From Ureibacillus manganicus DSM 26584 (GTDB taxonomy: Bacteria > Bacillota > Bacilli > Bacillales_A > Planococcaceae): 40,884 bases of DNA. The notes beneath the pieces are model-generated. The model had not been told where the DNA came from. It worked only from the letters and a program-made list of their open reading frames with translations, and ran no database searches. Below, one piece after another: positions 7,850 through 17,992 of the stretch; positions within the stretch are counted from its first letter, which is position 1, and every line of letters begins with the position of its first letter. A program made the position numbers and the translations under genes. The DNA is taken from NCBI RefSeq assembly GCF_000772945.1, contig NZ_JPVN01000028.1:1-40884 (forward strand), in the 5' to 3' direction.

Positions 7850-8755
7850 TTGGAAATTCAGCAGTTAGAATATTTTAAAACCGTTGCCGAGATGCAACAT
7901 ATGACACATGCGGCTGAAAAACTTAATATTTCACAACCAGCATTGAGTAAATCTATTGCCAATATTGAGCAAGAATTAGGAGTACCGCTTTTTGATCGTC
8001 AAGGAAGATCGATATGTCTAAACCGTTACGGAAAACTATTTCTAGAAAGTGTAGATATTATTTTAGATGAGTTTGAAAAAGCAAAAGAAGAAATAAGTGA
8101 AATCATAAAACCAGGGTTTGGTGAAGTTTCCTTCGGATTTATCCATACGTTAGGAATGGCTGTTGTGCCAGAATTAATGGCGCACATTCCATTAAAGTAC
8201 CCAAACATGAAATTTACGTTAACTCAAAGTTCTTCCTATAATTTATTAAAAGGACTAGAAGAAGGAAATCTTGATTTATGTTTATCTCAAAAAATTCAGT
8301 CAAAAATAATGGATATACAGTGGGTAGAGCTTTGGAGTGAAGAACTATTTGTTATTGTGCCAAATAATCATCAGTTTGCAAATCGCAATACAATACGACT
8401 TGAAGAAATAAAAGATGAACAGTTTATCTCTATAAAGCGCGGAAATGCCTTACGTCAAATTGTAGATCATTTTTTGGAGAAAGCCGGAGTTACAACTAAT
8501 ACAACGTTTGCTGGTGAGGAAATGCATACGGTTGCAGGTTTCGTTGGAGCGGGCTTAGGTGTTTCGTTAATTCCAAATATTAAAGGATTAAATGAATATA
8601 ATGTAAAGAAAATAAGTGTAACAGACCCCATTTGTGAAAGGAAAATTGGTGTGGCTTGGGCGAAAGGCCGCTATTTATCGCCAGCTGCAACACAATTTAA
8701 AAATTATTTAGTCGAGTACTATACGGGAAATAAAAGTGCAGATGGGGATAAGTAA
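7850..8755 (+). CDS. LysR family transcriptional regulator
   Basis: A 301-aa LysR-type regulator. The N-terminal winged helix-turn-helix (1-60) contains AAEKLNISQPALSKSIANIE and GVPLFDRQGR. A linker helix leads to a periplasmic-binding-protein-like effector domain (about 90-295) with the usual GLEEGNLDLCLS and FVGAGLGVSLIP segments. The best comparison is with the GltC/YybE group, but the effector cannot be read. Start is the TTG at 7850, with GAAAGAGGT 7 bp upstream. It is divergent from the esterase and followed after 41 bp by the Sel1 gene, so regulator and Sel1 gene may be cotranscribed. Confidence 0.92.
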   Translation: MEIQQLEYFKTVAEMQHMTHAAEKLNISQPALSKSIANIEQELGVPLFDRQGRSICLNRYGKLFLESVDIILDEFEKAKEEISEIIKPGFGEVSFGFIHTLGMAVVPELMAHIPLKYPNMKFTLTQSSSYNLLKGLEEGNLDLCLSQKIQSKIMDIQWVELWSEELFVIVPNNHQFANRNTIRLEEIKDEQFISIKRGNALRQIVDHFLEKAGVTTNTTFAGEEMHTVAGFVGAGLGVSLIPNIKGLNEYNVKKISVTDPICERKIGVAWAKGRYLSPAATQFKNYLVEYYTGNKSADGDK

Positions 8756-8796
8756 ACTTACATTCCTACTACAAACCGAATGAAGGTGTGTGTTAT

Positions 8797-9678
8797 TTGT
8801 ACGCAAATAAAGAATTATTAATCCAATTACTAACAGAATCAGATTGTTCACTTAATGACCTGCAAATAAGTGATATTTTAATTCAACTTGATTTAGCTAG
8901 AGCTGGTGATGAAGATGCAATGTTAATAGTAGCTAAAATATATAAGGAATTAACCAAGTACGACGGTTACTTATTTTGGTTACAAAGCGCAGCTTCAAGG
9001 GGAAATACAGAAGCACAGTATTTATTAGCTAATTGTTATATCGATGGTGAATTTATGGAAGAAGATTATGAAGAAGCATTTAAACTTTATAAGAAGGCAG
9101 CTGAGAAAGGTCATGCTGATGCTGCGAATAACCTAGCTGATATGTATTTCAATGGCGAAGGGGTAGAAGTGGATGAACTTGCAGCTCTTAAGTGGTTTAC
9201 ATTTGCAGCTGAGCATGGCGTTCCCGAGGCAATGTTTACTTTAGGAATTATCTATGAGCAGGGAATAGGCATAGAAGAAGATGAAGAATTGGCTTTTGAG
9301 TATTATTTACAGGCGGCACAAATAGGTGATGAAGAAGCGCAATACAGAATGGGAACCATTTTCCTTGAAGGTTTATGTGGGAAAGAACAAGACATCAAGC
9401 TCGCAGTTAAATGGTTCGAAAAAGCAGCAAAGGTTTATCATGTAGATGCATTGTTTAACCTTGGCTTTATTTATGAAAATGGAATTGATGTCAGAAGAAA
9501 CGGGAAGTTAGCACTTAATTTTTATAAACAAGCATCACTTCTTGGCGACTTACAATCCAAAATTAACATTGCTAGAATTTACGAAAAAGGCATAGACGTT
9601 AAAAAAAATCCAGAAAAAGCAAAAAAGTGGAGATTGCAAGCTGAAAATCAAATAATGACTATCGAAGGGGGAGCGTAA
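8797..9678 (+). CDS. Sel1-repeat (tetratricopeptide-like) protein
   Basis: A 293-aa protein of about six Sel1-like repeats of 36 residues, each with the pattern A-x-x-G-(N/H/D)-x-x-A-x-x-x-L-(A/G)-x-(I/M)-Y-x-x-G. Examples are AAEKGHADAANNLADMYFNG and AAEHGVPEAMFTLGIIYEQG. Such solenoids are scaffolds for protein-protein contacts; the partner is unknown. No signal peptide or membrane segment. I chose the TTG at 8797 because GAAGGTG lies 8 bp upstream; a GTG at 8788 overlaps that site. It follows the LysR gene closely on the same strand. Confidence 0.85.
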   Translation: MYANKELLIQLLTESDCSLNDLQISDILIQLDLARAGDEDAMLIVAKIYKELTKYDGYLFWLQSAASRGNTEAQYLLANCYIDGEFMEEDYEEAFKLYKKAAEKGHADAANNLADMYFNGEGVEVDELAALKWFTFAAEHGVPEAMFTLGIIYEQGIGIEEDEELAFEYYLQAAQIGDEEAQYRMGTIFLEGLCGKEQDIKLAVKWFEKAAKVYHVDALFNLGFIYENGIDVRRNGKLALNFYKQASLLGDLQSKINIARIYEKGIDVKKNPEKAKKWRLQAENQIMTIEGGA

Positions 9679-9693
9679 TGCGCCTCCTTTTTT
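9668..9693 (+). terminator. Weak terminator after the Sel1 gene
   Basis: GGAGCG and the bases GCGCCTCC around the stop codon form a short imperfect stem, followed by six T. The stem overlaps the end of the coding region. Confidence 0.45.
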
Positions 9694-9849
9694 AATCTAT
9701 ACTTTTTAAACACTTTCTTTAATTTGTTGGATAAACAACAGATTGAAAGAACTATTGGTGTTGTTTGTTTTTATCACCCCTTAAACTGTAATTGTAAGCA
9801 GTTAGTAAATAAACAAATAAACATTTTTATAGTAAAGGGGTAAGGTAAA

Positions 9850-10776
9850 TTGAAGAACAATCAAATGATTTGTGATTTAGAAACGGGTGTGTGCGGGGTG
9901 TCTGGTGAGGAAGAATTAGAAGTAATCGATTTTAATCAACCAAAAAAGACTATAAACCTATACTATGTAACAGACCCAATTTGTTCTCATTGCTGGGCGA
10001 TTGAACCTGTTTTAGGCCGTTTTGTTGAGCAATATGGTGACTATTTTAACTTCCAAGCCGTTATGGGTGGGTTATTAGAGAAGTGGCATGATGGACCAAT
10101 TGATCCGGCAAATGGGATTTTTAAACCAGCAGATGTTGCAGGTCATTGGAGAGAAGTTGGAGAACATTCAAGAATGCCAATTGATGGTTCATTAATGATT
10201 GATAATCCAGTTCAATCCTCATATCCACCATCACGAGTGTTCAAAGTAATTCAGCAAAAGCATAACGATGAAATAGCATTGCAATTTTTACGCCGTATGA
10301 GAGAAGAATTGTTTGCATTTAATCAAAATATTTCAGATCAATCTGTCCTGATAGATATTGTAAACAAACTTGGATTAGATGGTGAAGCAATCGTTAATGA
10401 AGCAGAGCAAGGAAATGGCCAACTGTTATTGAACGAAGATTTTACTCTTACAAGAAGTTTAGGAGCTAGAGGCTTCCCTACTATTATCATGGTCAATGAA
10501 GAAAACAAAGGTGTCAAAATTGTAGGTGGTCGCCCATTCGAATACTATGTAGAAGGACTAAAACAAGTATTGGGTAAGGATGATATACAACCAAAATCAC
10601 AACCTTCTCTTTCAAAATTATTAAACAAAGAAAAACTTTTATTCTCAAAAGAAATAGAAGTAATGTATGATTTAGAGCAATCGGAGGTTCAATCATATGT
10701 TGAAAAAGAGCTGTCTAAAGAAAGTTATGAAGCAAAAGAAATATTAGGGGAAGTTTATTTAAAACATGTTGAATAG
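9850..10776 (+). CDS. DsbA-family thioredoxin-fold protein, SpxH/YjbH-like
   Basis: A 308-aa cytoplasmic DsbA/FrnE-type protein. VTDPICSHCWAIEP (40-53) carries a CxxC pair, C45 and C48, at the start of the first helix; the helical insertion follows and GARGFPTI supplies the cis-Pro loop. Length and layout fit SpxH (YjbH), the adaptor that delivers Spx to ClpXP, which is 299 aa in B. subtilis. Two further Cys, C8 and C15, lie in a short N-terminal extension and could bind metal. Whether this is the true SpxH orthologue or a paralogue is open. Start is the TTG at 9850 after AAAGGGGTAAGG. Confidence 0.7.
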   Translation: MKNNQMICDLETGVCGVSGEEELEVIDFNQPKKTINLYYVTDPICSHCWAIEPVLGRFVEQYGDYFNFQAVMGGLLEKWHDGPIDPANGIFKPADVAGHWREVGEHSRMPIDGSLMIDNPVQSSYPPSRVFKVIQQKHNDEIALQFLRRMREELFAFNQNISDQSVLIDIVNKLGLDGEAIVNEAEQGNGQLLLNEDFTLTRSLGARGFPTIIMVNEENKGVKIVGGRPFEYYVEGLKQVLGKDDIQPKSQPSLSKLLNKEKLLFSKEIEVMYDLEQSEVQSYVEKELSKESYEAKEILGEVYLKHVE

Positions 10777-10791
10777 ATAGAAAGCTTGAAG

Positions 10792-10830
10792 ATCCATCAG
10801 TGAGAAATTCTAAACTGATGGATTTTTTTA
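10792..10830 (+). terminator. Intrinsic terminator after the DsbA-family gene
   Basis: ATCCATCAGT (10792-10801) pairs with ACTGATGGAT (10814-10823), followed by T7. Confidence 0.9.
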
Positions 10831-10945
10831 TATTATTATACCTACAAAATATGGGCAAATTACTAAATTTGTAATAGAAGTCACACTTATTAATGTCAAA
10901 AAAGGATTATACTAAAGATACAAAGACACAAGAGGAGTTGTGTAT

Positions 10946-12334
10946 ATGAAAACAGTAGCGGTAATAGGTGGGGGTATTACAGGTGTGAGCACAATGTATT
11001 ACCTGAACAAAATACTAAAGGAAAATAATGTTGATGCACGTTTAGTACTAGTGGAGAAGAATCCATATTTAGGTGGAAAAATGCATACTGTTTATGATCA
11101 AGGGTACATAATGGAAACAGGTGCTGATTCAATGGTTGCTAGATATCCTGGCATACTAGAATTGGTTCGTGAACTAAATTTTGAATCTGAATTAGTCTAT
11201 AATGAAACAGGTATTTCATATATTCATACGAATAATGAGCTTCATGCAATTCCTGCTGGCTCAACCTTTGGAATTCCAATGAGCGAAGAATCATTAATGG
11301 CGAGCACTTTAATCTCGGACGAAGGAAAGCGTCGTGTTCTTCAAGATGCTGAAATTCCAAACACTCAGTTTACGAAAGAAAGTTCGATTGGTGAGTTTCT
11401 CGAATATTTTTTAGGTGAGGAAATTGTACAAAAACAGATTGCACCCGTACTCGCAGGTGTGTATTCTGGAAACCTTTATGAGTTATCTCTCCGTTCAACA
11501 TTACCTTATTTAGTCGATTATAAAAACGACTATGGAAGTATCATGAAAGGGTTTCAAGCAAATCGCGATAAATTTGAAAGAGATGCGAATAAGAAGTTTA
11601 TATCTTTTAAAAGGGGATTATCTTCATTCATTAACCGAATAGAAGAAGCGATTCCAGAAGCTGAAATTTTTAAAAATTTTGAAACTAAGAATATAAATAA
11701 GACAGTCGATGGCTATGAAGTAACTTTTAGTGATGGAGAAAAGCTACAAGCAGATGTGGTAGTTTTAGCTTTACCAAATCAAGCTGTGCGATCATTATTA
11801 AGCGACGAAGCGCTTGATCACTATCTTAGAGAATTCACTAATGCATCAGCGATAACAATGTATCTAGGCTTTGACCTACCTGATTCAATTCTTCCGGCAG
11901 ATGGTACAGGGTTCATTGTTTCGCATAATAGTGATTTAATATGTAATGCTTCAACATGGACTAGCCGTAAATGGAAGCATACTTCAGTAGATGGTAATCT
12001 ACTCGTTCGATTATTTTATAAAAGCAGTAACCCACGCTATGAAGATTTAGTGAAGATGACCAATGAAGATTTAACAAAAGTCGCACTTCAGGACATAAAA
12101 TTAAGTTTAAACATCGATGAAAAACCTCAAGTAGTTCATGTGAGAAAGTGGATTGACCAAATGCCTAAATATGACTTAGCACATAATGTAGCACTACAAG
12201 ATGTTCTTAACCAGTTAGACTCAAAATATCCTAATCTTTTGATTGCAGGTTGTTCTTATTTTGGTGTTGGAATTGGGGCTTGTATCGATAACGGTAAGGA
12301 AACAGCGAAGAAAGTTGAAACTATGTTAAATTAA
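10946..12334 (+). CDS. hemY: Coproporphyrinogen III oxidase / protoporphyrinogen oxidase, HemY type
   Basis: A 462-aa FAD-dependent oxidase of the HemY/CgoX family. In Gram-positive bacteria it oxidises coproporphyrinogen III to coproporphyrin III in heme synthesis. The N-terminal dinucleotide fold has VIGGGITG near residue 5, a GGKMHT motif near 35 and METGADSMVAR near 52. The C-terminus has the usual AGCSYFGVGIGACIDNGKE segment that closes the FAD site. I chose the ATG at 10946, with AGGAG 8 bp upstream; the GTG at 10940 is too close to it. It stands alone rather than in a hemEHY operon, so it may be a second copy. A TATACT at 10908 could be its -10, but the -35 is poor. Confidence 0.88.
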   Translation: MKTVAVIGGGITGVSTMYYLNKILKENNVDARLVLVEKNPYLGGKMHTVYDQGYIMETGADSMVARYPGILELVRELNFESELVYNETGISYIHTNNELHAIPAGSTFGIPMSEESLMASTLISDEGKRRVLQDAEIPNTQFTKESSIGEFLEYFLGEEIVQKQIAPVLAGVYSGNLYELSLRSTLPYLVDYKNDYGSIMKGFQANRDKFERDANKKFISFKRGLSSFINRIEEAIPEAEIFKNFETKNINKTVDGYEVTFSDGEKLQADVVVLALPNQAVRSLLSDEALDHYLREFTNASAITMYLGFDLPDSILPADGTGFIVSHNSDLICNASTWTSRKWKHTSVDGNLLVRLFYKSSNPRYEDLVKMTNEDLTKVALQDIKLSLNIDEKPQVVHVRKWIDQMPKYDLAHNVALQDVLNQLDSKYPNLLIAGCSYFGVGIGACIDNGKETAKKVETMLN

Positions 12335-12443
12335 CGTAAATCAAATAATTATTCGAAAACTGTTGAAGTATTTAGAATTTTAAGATATGATTCAAACTAA
12401 GATTTATTTATAGAACTAAGATTTTTATAATAGAATATTAATA

Positions 12444-12600
12444 TTCTTATCAAGAGAAGCGGAGGGACTGGCCCGATGATGCTTCAGCAACCAACATTTT
12501 TGTAAGGTGCTAAATCCAGCGGCCCGATCCGGTAGATAAGAAGGAGTTTCATATTAAAATGTTATGCCTTCTATTATCTAATAGAAGGCTTTTATTTTTT
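12444..12600 (+). promoter_or_regulatory. SAM-I (S-box) riboswitch with terminator, upstream of yitJ-metH
   Basis: Aptamer at 12444-12542: P1 is TTCTTATC (12444-12451) with GATAAGAA (12535-12542). Between them stand the S-box core pieces AGAGAAGCGGAGGGACTGG, GATGATGC, CAGCAACC, AAGGTGCTAAATCC and AGCGGCCCGAT. The terminator is GCCTTCTATTA (12566-12576) with TAATAGAAGGC (12579-12589), then a T tract. The 3' side of P1 plus AAGG (12535-12545) can pair with CCTTCTATTATC (12567-12578) as antiterminator. High S-adenosylmethionine should stop transcription before yitJ. A TATAAT at 12426 may be the -10; no convincing -35 is seen. Confidence 0.95.
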
Positions 12601-12621
12601 TTACATTAAGGAGATGAAATT

Positions 12622-14466
12622 ATGGGACTTAGAGAAGCATTAAAAGATAGAGTCTTAACTGCTGATGGTGCAATGGGGACTCTACTTTATTCATACGGTT
12701 TAGATTATTGTCATGAAGAAATGAACATTGTAAGACCAGAGCTAATTGAAAAAATCCATAGTGAATATATTACAGCTGGAGCAGATATCATTCAAACAAA
12801 TACATATGGTGCAAATGCCATTAAACTTGCACGTTATGGACTCGAATCAAAAGTTGTTGAGATTAATGAAGCTGCCATACGTTTAGCTAAAAATGCAGCA
12901 AAACCAGGTGGTGAGTTTGTAGTTGGCTCTATCGGTGGTATTCGTGGTGTAAGAAAAAGTGATATTACGTTAGAAGAAATATTGGCTGCAGTAAAGGAAC
13001 AAGCTGAAGTATTGATCAATGGTGACATAGATGGAATTTTACTTGAAACTTATTATGTTTTTGAAGAATTAACTGAAACATTAAAAATGCTCCGAACAAT
13101 GACTGATTTACCAATCATTGCTCAAGTTTCGATGCAAGAGCCTGGTGTACTAAGTAATGGATTAACATTAAATGAGGCATTTCATGAACTTGAACAATTA
13201 GGTGCAGATCTTGTTGGTGTTAACTGTAAATTGGGTCCTTATCATACGATTCAAGCGTTCGAAACAATTGAACTTCCAGAACGTGCGTATTTAACTGCAT
13301 ACCCAAATGCATCACTATTAGATATTGAAGAAGGTAGAGTTATTTACGAATCAGAGGTTGATTATTTTGCTCGTGCAGCACTTGAATTAACAAATCAAGG
13401 AGTACGTTTAATAGGTGGTTGCTGTGGTACGACACCCAAACATATTGAAGCTGTTAAAAAGCAATTAGCTAATTTGAAACCTGTTGAAGAAAAACTCGCA
13501 AAACCAGTTAAAGAAATACTAATACGTGAACCAGAACCTACAAACACAGAACCACTTCATGAAAAAGTAAAAAGAGAGCGTTCGGTTATCGTAGAATTAG
13601 ATACCCCACGTCATTTAGAAGTGGATGCCTTTGTTGAGGGTGCTAAAATTCTATATAGTAATGGCGCTGATCTAATCATGATGGCTGATAACTCCCTTGC
13701 ATCTCCGAGAGTAAGTAACCTTGCTATGGGTGCAATATTGAAACAACACGGTATCCGAACGATGCCACATATTACTTGTCGTGACCGTAACTTAATCGGT
13801 TTACAATCACATTTAATGGGGCTAAATGCATTAGAACTGCATGATATTTTGGCGGTTACAGGTGATCCAACAAAAGTAGGGGATTTCCCAGGCGCAACAA
13901 GTGTATACGATGTTTCATCGATGGAGTTAATTTCGTTAATTAAGCAGTTGAATGAGGGAATATCGTTTTCTGGAAAAGCACTTCGTAAAAAAGCAAATTT
14001 CTCAGTAGCTGCAGCCTTTAATCCAAATGTGCGTGTTCTAGATCGTGCTGTTAGTAGACTAGAAAAGAAGATTGAGCATGGTGCAGATTATTTTATTTCA
14101 CAACCTGTTTATACAAAGGAAAAGATTGTAGATATTTATGAAGCAACAAAACATTTAGAAGCACCAATTTATATTGGTATCATGCCTCTTACAAGTTTTA
14201 GAAGTGCAGAATTTTTACACCATGAAGTTCCAGGCATTAAGCTATCCGATGAAGTTCTAGAAAGAATGCAAGCATGTAATGGTGATAAAGTTCGTGAAGC
14301 TGAAGAAGGGCTTGCTATTGCTAAAGAATTATTAGATACAGCAACCAAGTACTTCAATGGAATCTATTTAATAACACCATTTTTACGCTATGAAATGACT
14401 AGTCAACTAATGGATTATATAAAACAACTCGATGAAGAGACAAAAGGAGTTAAGGTAAATGGTTAA
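12622..14466 (+). CDS. yitJ: Bifunctional homocysteine S-methyltransferase / methylenetetrahydrofolate reductase
   Basis: A 614-aa fusion as in B. subtilis YitJ. Residues 1-290 are a homocysteine methyltransferase domain with the zinc-binding Cys202 (VNCKLGP) and Cys267/Cys268 (GGCCGTT). Residues about 310-614 are a MetF-like flavin barrel (ELHDILAVTGDP, HITCRDRN) that makes 5-methyl-tetrahydrofolate. The methyl donor of the first domain may be S-methylmethionine or methylfolate; this cannot be read here. ATG at 12622 has AAGGAGATGA upstream. It overlaps metH by 8 bp, so one operon supplies methylfolate and uses it. The SAM riboswitch controls both. Confidence 0.95.
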   Translation: MGLREALKDRVLTADGAMGTLLYSYGLDYCHEEMNIVRPELIEKIHSEYITAGADIIQTNTYGANAIKLARYGLESKVVEINEAAIRLAKNAAKPGGEFVVGSIGGIRGVRKSDITLEEILAAVKEQAEVLINGDIDGILLETYYVFEELTETLKMLRTMTDLPIIAQVSMQEPGVLSNGLTLNEAFHELEQLGADLVGVNCKLGPYHTIQAFETIELPERAYLTAYPNASLLDIEEGRVIYESEVDYFARAALELTNQGVRLIGGCCGTTPKHIEAVKKQLANLKPVEEKLAKPVKEILIREPEPTNTEPLHEKVKRERSVIVELDTPRHLEVDAFVEGAKILYSNGADLIMMADNSLASPRVSNLAMGAILKQHGIRTMPHITCRDRNLIGLQSHLMGLNALELHDILAVTGDPTKVGDFPGATSVYDVSSMELISLIKQLNEGISFSGKALRKKANFSVAAAFNPNVRVLDRAVSRLEKKIEHGADYFISQPVYTKEKIVDIYEATKHLEAPIYIGIMPLTSFRSAEFLHHEVPGIKLSDEVLERMQACNGDKVREAEEGLAIAKELLDTATKYFNGIYLITPFLRYEMTSQLMDYIKQLDEETKGVKVNG

Positions 14467-17400
14467 CCATCTGATAGAAGAACAATTGAACAATCGCATA
14501 TTAATTATCGATGGTGCAATGGGGACAATGCTCCAACAGGAAAATCTAACAGCTGAAGATTTTGGTGGAGAAGCTTTAGATGGCTGTAATGAAAATCTGG
14601 TTTTAACACGTCCTGATGTGATTACGAAAATTCACCGTGAATATTTAAAAGCTGGTGCAGACATTATTAGTACCAATACATTTGGTGGAACACCACTTGT
14701 ATTAAATGAATATGATCTAGGGTCTAAAGCTGTGGAAATTAATAAGATTGCAGTTCAACTTGCAAAAGCAGCGGCTGAGGAGTTTTCTACAGAAGAATGG
14801 CCACGCTTTGTTGCGGGAGCTATTGGACCAACAACAAAAACACTTTCTGTTACAGGTGGTATTTCCTTTGATGAGTTATCACACAATTTCTACGTTCAGG
14901 CGAAGGCGCTAATTGAAGGTGGAGCTGATCTTCTATTACTTGAAACGAGCCAGGATATGTTGAATGTAAAGGCTGCAACAATTGGTGTAAATCGTGCTTT
15001 CGAGGAAACGGGCGTAACTTTACCGATAATGGTTTCCGCAACGATTGAACCTATGGGAACGACACTTGCTGGACAAACGATTGAAGCATTTTATATTTCA
15101 ATCGAACATATTAAGCCGTTATCTGTTGGTTTGAACTGTGCAACAGGTCCAGAGTTTATGACAGACCATATCCGCTCTCTTTCAGATCTATCAACTAGCT
15201 ATATTAGTTGCTATCCTAATGCAGGTTTGCCAGATGAAGAAGGGCATTACCATGAGTCTCCTGATTCTTTGTCGAAAAAATTGCGCGGGTTTGCTGAAAA
15301 AGGTTGGTTGAATATTGTTGGGGGCTGTTGTGGTACAACACCTGCACATATTGAAGCAATTCGTGGTGCTGTGGATGGATATGCACCTAGACCTAGAAAA
15401 GAAAACTCACATGGCCATGTAGTTTCAGGTATTGAACCACTTCAATACGATGATTCAATGAGACCGTTATTTATTGGGGAGCGTACAAATGTTATTGGCT
15501 CACGCAAATTTAAACAGTTAATTATTGATGGGAAGTTTGAAGAAGCTGCGGAAATTGCAAGAGCACAAGTGAAAAATGGAGCGCATGTAATTGACCTTTG
15601 TTTAGCAAACCCAGACCGTGACGAGTTAGAAGATATGAAAAACTTCATGCAAGAAGTTGTAAAGAAAGTAAAAGTTCCACTCGTTATTGACTCAACAGAC
15701 GAACGTGTTATTGAAGAAGCTTTAAAGTTTTCGCAAGGAAAAGCGATTATCAACTCCATTAACTTAGAAGATGGGGAAGAACGTTTTGACGCCGTTATGC
15801 CTATTGTGAAAAAGTACGGTGCTTCTGTAGTGGTTGGGACAATTGACGAAACTGGTATGGCTGTAACGCGTGATCGAAAATTAGCAGTTGCTGAACGTTC
15901 ATATCAGTTGTTAACGGAAAAATGGGGACTTGCGCCAGAAGATATCATTTTTGACCCGCTAGTTTTCCCAGTAGGTACAGGGGACGAGCAATATATTGGT
16001 GCAGCTGAAGAAACAATTGAAGGTATTCGCCTGATTAAGGAAAAATATCCGAAAGCTCTAACAGTCCTTGGTGTAAGTAACGTTTCATTTGGTTTGCCAC
16101 CAGTAGGGCGTGAAGTTTTAAATGCGGTTTATTTGTATCACTGTACACAAGCAGGTTTAGATTATGCGATTGTTAATACAGAGAAATTAGAACGATATGC
16201 TTCCATCCCAGAAGAAGAAATCAAATTAGCGAACGACTTAATTTTCAATACAAATGACGAAACCCTTGCTGTGTTTACTGATTTTTATCGAGGTAAAACG
16301 AAAGAAAAAACAGTAGTAAAACTACCAGATACAGTAGAAGAACGACTTGCATATTACATTGTTGAAGGAACAAAAGAAGGGCTAATCGAGGACTTAGAAA
16401 ATGCTCGTGAAATTTTTGAGTCGCCTTTAGATATTATTAATGGCCCTCTAATGGCGGGAATGTCTGAAGTAGGTCGCCTATTTAATGATAATCAGTTAAT
16501 TGTTGCGGAGGTCTTACAAAGCGCGGGTGTAATGAAGGCAGCTGTTGCTCACCTAGAACAGTACATGGAAGTGAATGATGATAGTGCTGGAAAAGGGAAG
16601 ATTGTCCTTGCGACAGTTAAAGGCGATGTTCATGATATAGGTAAAAACTTGGTTGATATTATTTTAAGTAACAATGGATATAAGGTAATCGACCTTGGAA
16701 TTAAAGTAACTCCAGCAGAGCTAATTGCAGCTATTCGAAAAGAAAAACCAGATATGGTTGGGTTATCAGGTTTATTAGTTAAATCTGCGCAACAAATGGT
16801 TTTAACAGCTTCTGACTTTAAAGAAGCGGGGATTGATATTCCTGTTCTTGTTGGTGGTGCTGCTCTATCGAAACGATTTACTGAAACAAAAATTGCAGCA
16901 CAATATGATGGTCCTGTTGTTTATTCCAAAGATGCGATGCAAGGTTTGGATTTTGCGAATCGTTTAATGGATGAGACAGAACGAGAAGTGTTAATTCAGG
17001 AATTGGAAGAGTCTAAAGAGAAACGCTTGTTAGCTGATGCAAAACGTGCAGAGCGTCCGGAAATAGTAGCACCTGTTAAGGTACCAAGAACTGTAAAGGA
17101 TGCACCTGTATTTACTCCAAAAGATTTAGTGCAGCATATTACAAAAAATTACTCAGTGTCACATCTTCAACCTTATGTAAATATGCGTACGTTAATAGGG
17201 CATCATTTAGGGTACAAAGGAAATGTTTTAAAAGCATTAGAGGAAAATGAAGAACGTGCTACTCAATTGCATGAGTTAGTAAATGGTTATTTAACTTCTG
17301 GGTTGTTGAAGCCATCAGGAATGTATCAGTTCTTCCCTGCGCAAGCGGATGGAAATGATGTTGTAATTTATTCTCCTGAAGATGGAAAAACAGAAATTGA

Positions 17401-17890
17401 GCGATTCCATTTCCCACGTCAAAGTGTGGAGCCGTATATGTGTTTAGCGGATTTCTTGAAACCAGTTGAGAGTGGAGAGATGGATTACGTAGCATTGATG
17501 GTTGTAACTGCGGGACATGGTGTTAGAAGTGTTGCAGATCAATTAAAAGAAGAAGGTAAATTCTTAGAAAGCCATGCGTTACATGCGACAGCATTAGAGC
17601 TTGCAGAGGGTTATGCAGAGCGAATTCACCAAGAAATCCGTGATGCATGGGGCTTCCCAGATGCAACAGACTTTACAATGCGCGAACGTTTTGCAGCAAA
17701 ATACCAAGGTCAACGCTTCTCATTCGGCTACCCAGCATGTCCAAATTTAGAAGATCAAGAAAAATTATTTAAGTTATTGAAACCAGAACAAATTGGAGTT
17801 CAATTAACTGATGGATTTATGATGGAACCAGAGGCAAGTGTTTCGGCAATTGTATTCGCTCATCCGGATGCGAGATATTTTAATGTTTGA
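14459..17890 (+). CDS. metH: Methionine synthase, cobalamin-dependent
   Basis: An 1143-aa MetH that transfers methyl from methylfolate to homocysteine through cobalamin. Domains in order: homocysteine barrel with GLNCATGP and GGCCGTT zinc Cys (1-310); pterin-binding barrel from about 335 (FIGERTNVIGSRKF); B12 cap and Rossmann domains (about 630-860), with DVHDIG at 723-728 and the lower-axial ligand His725; and an activation domain (about 880-1143) for reductive remethylation by SAM. All key residues are present and the length is usual. ATG at 14459 follows AAAGGAGTTAAGG inside the end of yitJ. The organism must make or import B12. Confidence 0.97.
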   Translation: MVNHLIEEQLNNRILIIDGAMGTMLQQENLTAEDFGGEALDGCNENLVLTRPDVITKIHREYLKAGADIISTNTFGGTPLVLNEYDLGSKAVEINKIAVQLAKAAAEEFSTEEWPRFVAGAIGPTTKTLSVTGGISFDELSHNFYVQAKALIEGGADLLLLETSQDMLNVKAATIGVNRAFEETGVTLPIMVSATIEPMGTTLAGQTIEAFYISIEHIKPLSVGLNCATGPEFMTDHIRSLSDLSTSYISCYPNAGLPDEEGHYHESPDSLSKKLRGFAEKGWLNIVGGCCGTTPAHIEAIRGAVDGYAPRPRKENSHGHVVSGIEPLQYDDSMRPLFIGERTNVIGSRKFKQLIIDGKFEEAAEIARAQVKNGAHVIDLCLANPDRDELEDMKNFMQEVVKKVKVPLVIDSTDERVIEEALKFSQGKAIINSINLEDGEERFDAVMPIVKKYGASVVVGTIDETGMAVTRDRKLAVAERSYQLLTEKWGLAPEDIIFDPLVFPVGTGDEQYIGAAEETIEGIRLIKEKYPKALTVLGVSNVSFGLPPVGREVLNAVYLYHCTQAGLDYAIVNTEKLERYASIPEEEIKLANDLIFNTNDETLAVFTDFYRGKTKEKTVVKLPDTVEERLAYYIVEGTKEGLIEDLENAREIFESPLDIINGPLMAGMSEVGRLFNDNQLIVAEVLQSAGVMKAAVAHLEQYMEVNDDSAGKGKIVLATVKGDVHDIGKNLVDIILSNNGYKVIDLGIKVTPAELIAAIRKEKPDMVGLSGLLVKSAQQMVLTASDFKEAGIDIPVLVGGAALSKRFTETKIAAQYDGPVVYSKDAMQGLDFANRLMDETEREVLIQELEESKEKRLLADAKRAERPEIVAPVKVPRTVKDAPVFTPKDLVQHITKNYSVSHLQPYVNMRTLIGHHLGYKGNVLKALEENEERATQLHELVNGYLTSGLLKPSGMYQFFPAQADGNDVVIYSPEDGKTEIERFHFPRQSVEPYMCLADFLKPVESGEMDYVALMVVTAGHGVRSVADQLKEEGKFLESHALHATALELAEGYAERIHQEIRDAWGFPDATDFTMRERFAAKYQGQRFSFGYPACPNLEDQEKLFKLLKPEQIGVQLTDGFMMEPEASVSAIVFAHPDARYFNV

Positions 17891-17992
17891 TAGTAAATTT
17901 TAGTGTAAGGATTACACAGAATAGTGGATCATGTACAAAAGCGCCGTGAAAAGTAAGGGAACTGTCCGTAAAAGACTCTCATGGTAATAATT

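Noticed and set aside
10861-10876. PerR/Fur-like palindrome before hemY
   Set aside because: TTACTAAATTTGTAA is a near-dyad but does not match the PerR or Fur consensus well, and AT-rich dyads are frequent by chance.
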